Assembly (NCBI GenBank): GCA_944321945.1
Contig: CALUNE010000003.1
Coordinates: 124,001 to 188,000, forward strand
Direction: 5' to 3'
Source of the DNA: an uncultured Alistipes sp.
GTDB taxonomy: Bacteria > Bacteroidota > Bacteroidia > Bacteroidales > Rikenellaceae
Length of the DNA: 64,000 bases
Of the stretch, positions 62,398 through 64,000 are shown one piece after another. The translations under genes and the position numbers were made by a program. How positions within the stretch are numbered: position 1 is the stretch's first letter; each line of letters starts with the position of its first letter. The notes under the pieces are model-generated. The model was given only the letters and a program-made list of their open reading frames with translations, was not told the DNA's origin and did no database searches.

Positions 62398-63597
62398 ATG
62401 GACATCAAGACCATCGCTTTTCTGAACTGGCGATACCCGGGAGGGGGCGGTGAAACGGTAACCCACCACCTGGGACACTTCTTTCTGAAACACGGCTATC
62501 GGATTGTGGTCTACGGCGACCAACTCTACGAGGAGCTTATCACCCGAGAGGACAGGCAAGCCTTTTCGATCCACGCCGTACCCCATCTGCCCGGCACCGA
62601 AACGGTCGACAAACAGGCTTTCTGCGAATCGCTCAAGGACGAGAAGGTCGACTGTCTGATCGTTCAGGGCATCACCAACGCTCCGTTCGAGGAGATCCGC
62701 CGCCAGGTGGGCTGCAAGATGATCTTCTGCCTGCACAGCATCCCGCTGTGGGAGGTCTACGCCATCCGCAACAAACGGGTGAGGGATCTGCAGCGCAAGG
62801 ATCTCGGCTTCCGGCTGGAGTTCCTGCTGATCCGTCGTCCGCTCAACCGGTTTACCGACAAGCCCAAACGGCGAACGCTGAAGACCTATGCCGGCATTCT
62901 CCCCTACGTCGACCGGATGATCATGCTCTGTCCCGAATACCGCCAGCAGATGGAACAGCTGCTGCGGGACTATCTCGGGCCGAAAGGCGATGTTCCGGCC
63001 TCACGTTTTCTGTCGATTTCGAATCCGCTGCTTCCCCCCGAAGAACCGGTGCACACACCCAAGGAGAAGATCGTCCTCTATGTCGGGCGGCTGTGCTACG
63101 AGGACAAACGCGTAGACCGGCTGATCCGCATCTGGCACCACATCGAGCAAACGGTTCCCGACTGGAAACTGCAGATCCTCGGCCAGGGCGCCGAAAAGGC
63201 CAGGCTGGAGGAGATGACCCGGCGGCTGCAGCTCCGACGCGTCGAGTTTCTGGGACACCAGACCGACGTGGCACCCTACTACCGGCGAGCCACGTTCGTC
63301 TGCCTGACCTCCAACTTCGAAGGGCTCCCGATGTCGCTGCTCGAAGGGCAACAATACGGCGTGATCCCCGTCTCGTTCGACTCCTTTGCCTCGATTCACA
63401 GCATCACCTGCCATGGCAAGGCCGGCATCGAGGTTCCGGCCTTCAACGAACGGCAGTATGCCCGGCGGCTGAAGGAGGCCATGCTCGACGAAGAGGCCCA
63501 GGCCCGGATGCGCGAGCAGTGTTACCGGCAGTCGGCAAACTACGATCTGGAGCGGATCGGGGCAGCCTGGCTCCGGCTCTTCGCGGAACTGGACTGA
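62398..63597 (+). CDS. Glycosyltransferase, GT4-like (GT-B fold)
   Basis: 399 residues from the ATG at 62398 (MDIKTIAFLNWRYPGGGGE); the longer frame upstream covers the promoter. The N-terminal Rossmann domain has the Gly-rich acceptor-side loop RYPGGGGETV. The C-terminal donor domain has IVLYVGRLCYEDKRVDRLI, QILGQGAEKARLEEM, RVEFLGHQTDVAPYYRRA and the E-x7-E type motif FEGLPMSLLEGQQYG. Transfers a sugar from a nucleotide donor, probably for capsule or LPS. No membrane segment. 19 bases before the next glycosyltransferase gene. Confidence 0.9.
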   Translation: MDIKTIAFLNWRYPGGGGETVTHHLGHFFLKHGYRIVVYGDQLYEELITREDRQAFSIHAVPHLPGTETVDKQAFCESLKDEKVDCLIVQGITNAPFEEIRRQVGCKMIFCLHSIPLWEVYAIRNKRVRDLQRKDLGFRLEFLLIRRPLNRFTDKPKRRTLKTYAGILPYVDRMIMLCPEYRQQMEQLLRDYLGPKGDVPASRFLSISNPLLPPEEPVHTPKEKIVLYVGRLCYEDKRVDRLIRIWHHIEQTVPDWKLQILGQGAEKARLEEMTRRLQLRRVEFLGHQTDVAPYYRRATFVCLTSNFEGLPMSLLEGQQYGVIPVSFDSFASIHSITCHGKAGIEVPAFNERQYARRLKEAMLDEEAQARMREQCYRQSANYDLERIGAAWLRLFAELD

Positions 63598-63616
63598 CCC
63601 CCCGACAAGACGCCTC

Positions 63617-64000
63617 ATGGAAAAGATCGCATTCGTCATCATCCGTTACGGCCGCGACGTGAACGGCGGAGCCGAAGCCCACTGCCGGATGCTGGCCCGG
63701 CGTCTGGCCGCGGACTACCGCGTCGAGGTGCTGACCACGACCCTGCGGGTGTTCGACGACCGCCAGCAGGATTTCCCCGAAGGGGTGAGCGTCGAGGAGG
63801 GCATCACCGTGCGCCGCTTCACGCCGCAGCCGATCGACGGCCAACGGCACGAGGCGCTTTACCGCCGGAGCAAACTCACGCGGCGGATCCGCCGGTGGCT
63901 CGACCGGGTGGGGCTGCTCGGCATCGTCTCGACCCTGCACCCGCGCTGGAGCCTCGGCCGCGAAGCCGAGCGCCGCGCCATCGAATCCCAGCCAGGCCAC
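63617..64000 (+). CDS. Glycosyltransferase, GT4-like, cut by window end
   Basis: The first 128 residues are visible: MEKIAFVIIRYGRDVNGGAEAHCRML, abbreviated, with the GGAE motif of GT-B acceptor domains, then LAADYRVEVLTTTLRV and GVSVEEGITVRRFTPQP. The frame is open to the last base. Same orientation as the previous glycosyltransferase and 19 bases behind it, so both likely belong to a surface polysaccharide cluster that continues beyond the window. Confidence 0.85.
   Translation, partial: MEKIAFVIIRYGRDVNGGAEAHCRMLARRLAADYRVEVLTTTLRVFDDRQQDFPEGVSVEEGITVRRFTPQPIDGQRHEALYRRSKLTRRIRRWLDRVGLLGIVSTLHPRWSLGREAERRAIESQPGH

Noticed and set aside
1-64000. CRISPR arrays, rRNA genes, complete insertion sequences, prophage
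   Set aside because: No regularly spaced direct repeats, rRNA sequence or transposase was seen; the only mobile-element trace is the integrase remnant near 20.5 kb.

Overview
The window comes from a member of the Bacteroidota, most likely an Alistipes-like Bacteroidales. The evidence is a SusC/SusD pair with a hybrid two-component regulator, about twenty promoters with the phylum-specific -7 box TAnnTTTG (several with TTTG at -33), a DUF4295 gene behind rpmB-rpmG, few Shine-Dalgarno sequences, and GC-rich housekeeping genes. Species assignment is inference.

Layout. 1-4 kb: two surface proteins, one cut by the window edge. 4.07-20.3 kb: a polysaccharide utilisation locus (PUL) on the minus strand (DUF5695-like protein, GH127-type beta-L-arabinofuranosidase interrupted by a one-base frameshift, SusC, SusD, surface lipoprotein). 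Its hybrid two-component sensor/regulator is transcribed divergently. This block looks less GC-rich than its surroundings and ends beside an integrase remnant and tRNA-Ser. 20.9-25.8 kb: HU, an aminotransferase, a FadL-type porin, tRNA-Arg and L-serine dehydratase. 26-39.3 kb, minus strand: the transcription/translation core, in transcription order tRNA-Thr, tRNA-Tyr, tRNA-Gly, tuf, tRNA-Trp, secE, nusG, rplK, rplA, rplJ, rplL, rpoB, rpoC. 39.7-44.7 kb: an AraC regulator, a coiled-coil lipoprotein, zinc-independent L31, a CAT-anticodon tRNA, and an XRE-cupin regulator with an acyl-CoA synthetase. 44.9-52.5 kb: a complete histidine operon hisG-D-C-B-H-A-F-IE. 52.6-64 kb: DUF3127, two FKBP-type prolyl isomerases, NhaA, an arginase-family hydrolase, pdxB, pyrD, cinA, rpmB-rpmG-DUF4295 and two glycosyltransferases, the second cut by the window edge.

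The most interesting points are these. A canonical-looking histidine attenuator precedes hisG: a 24-codon leader peptide with seven His codons, then an intrinsic terminator. HisH carries a roughly 55-residue Gly/Ala-rich repeat insertion. GH127 is split at a G5 tract. A perfect 12-bp inverted repeat lies in the PUL control region. PyrD has an altered active-site motif and a long low-complexity tail. A strong hairpin separates rplL from rpoB. rplJ has a strong Shine-Dalgarno. Everything was read by eye; no database search or folding program was used.
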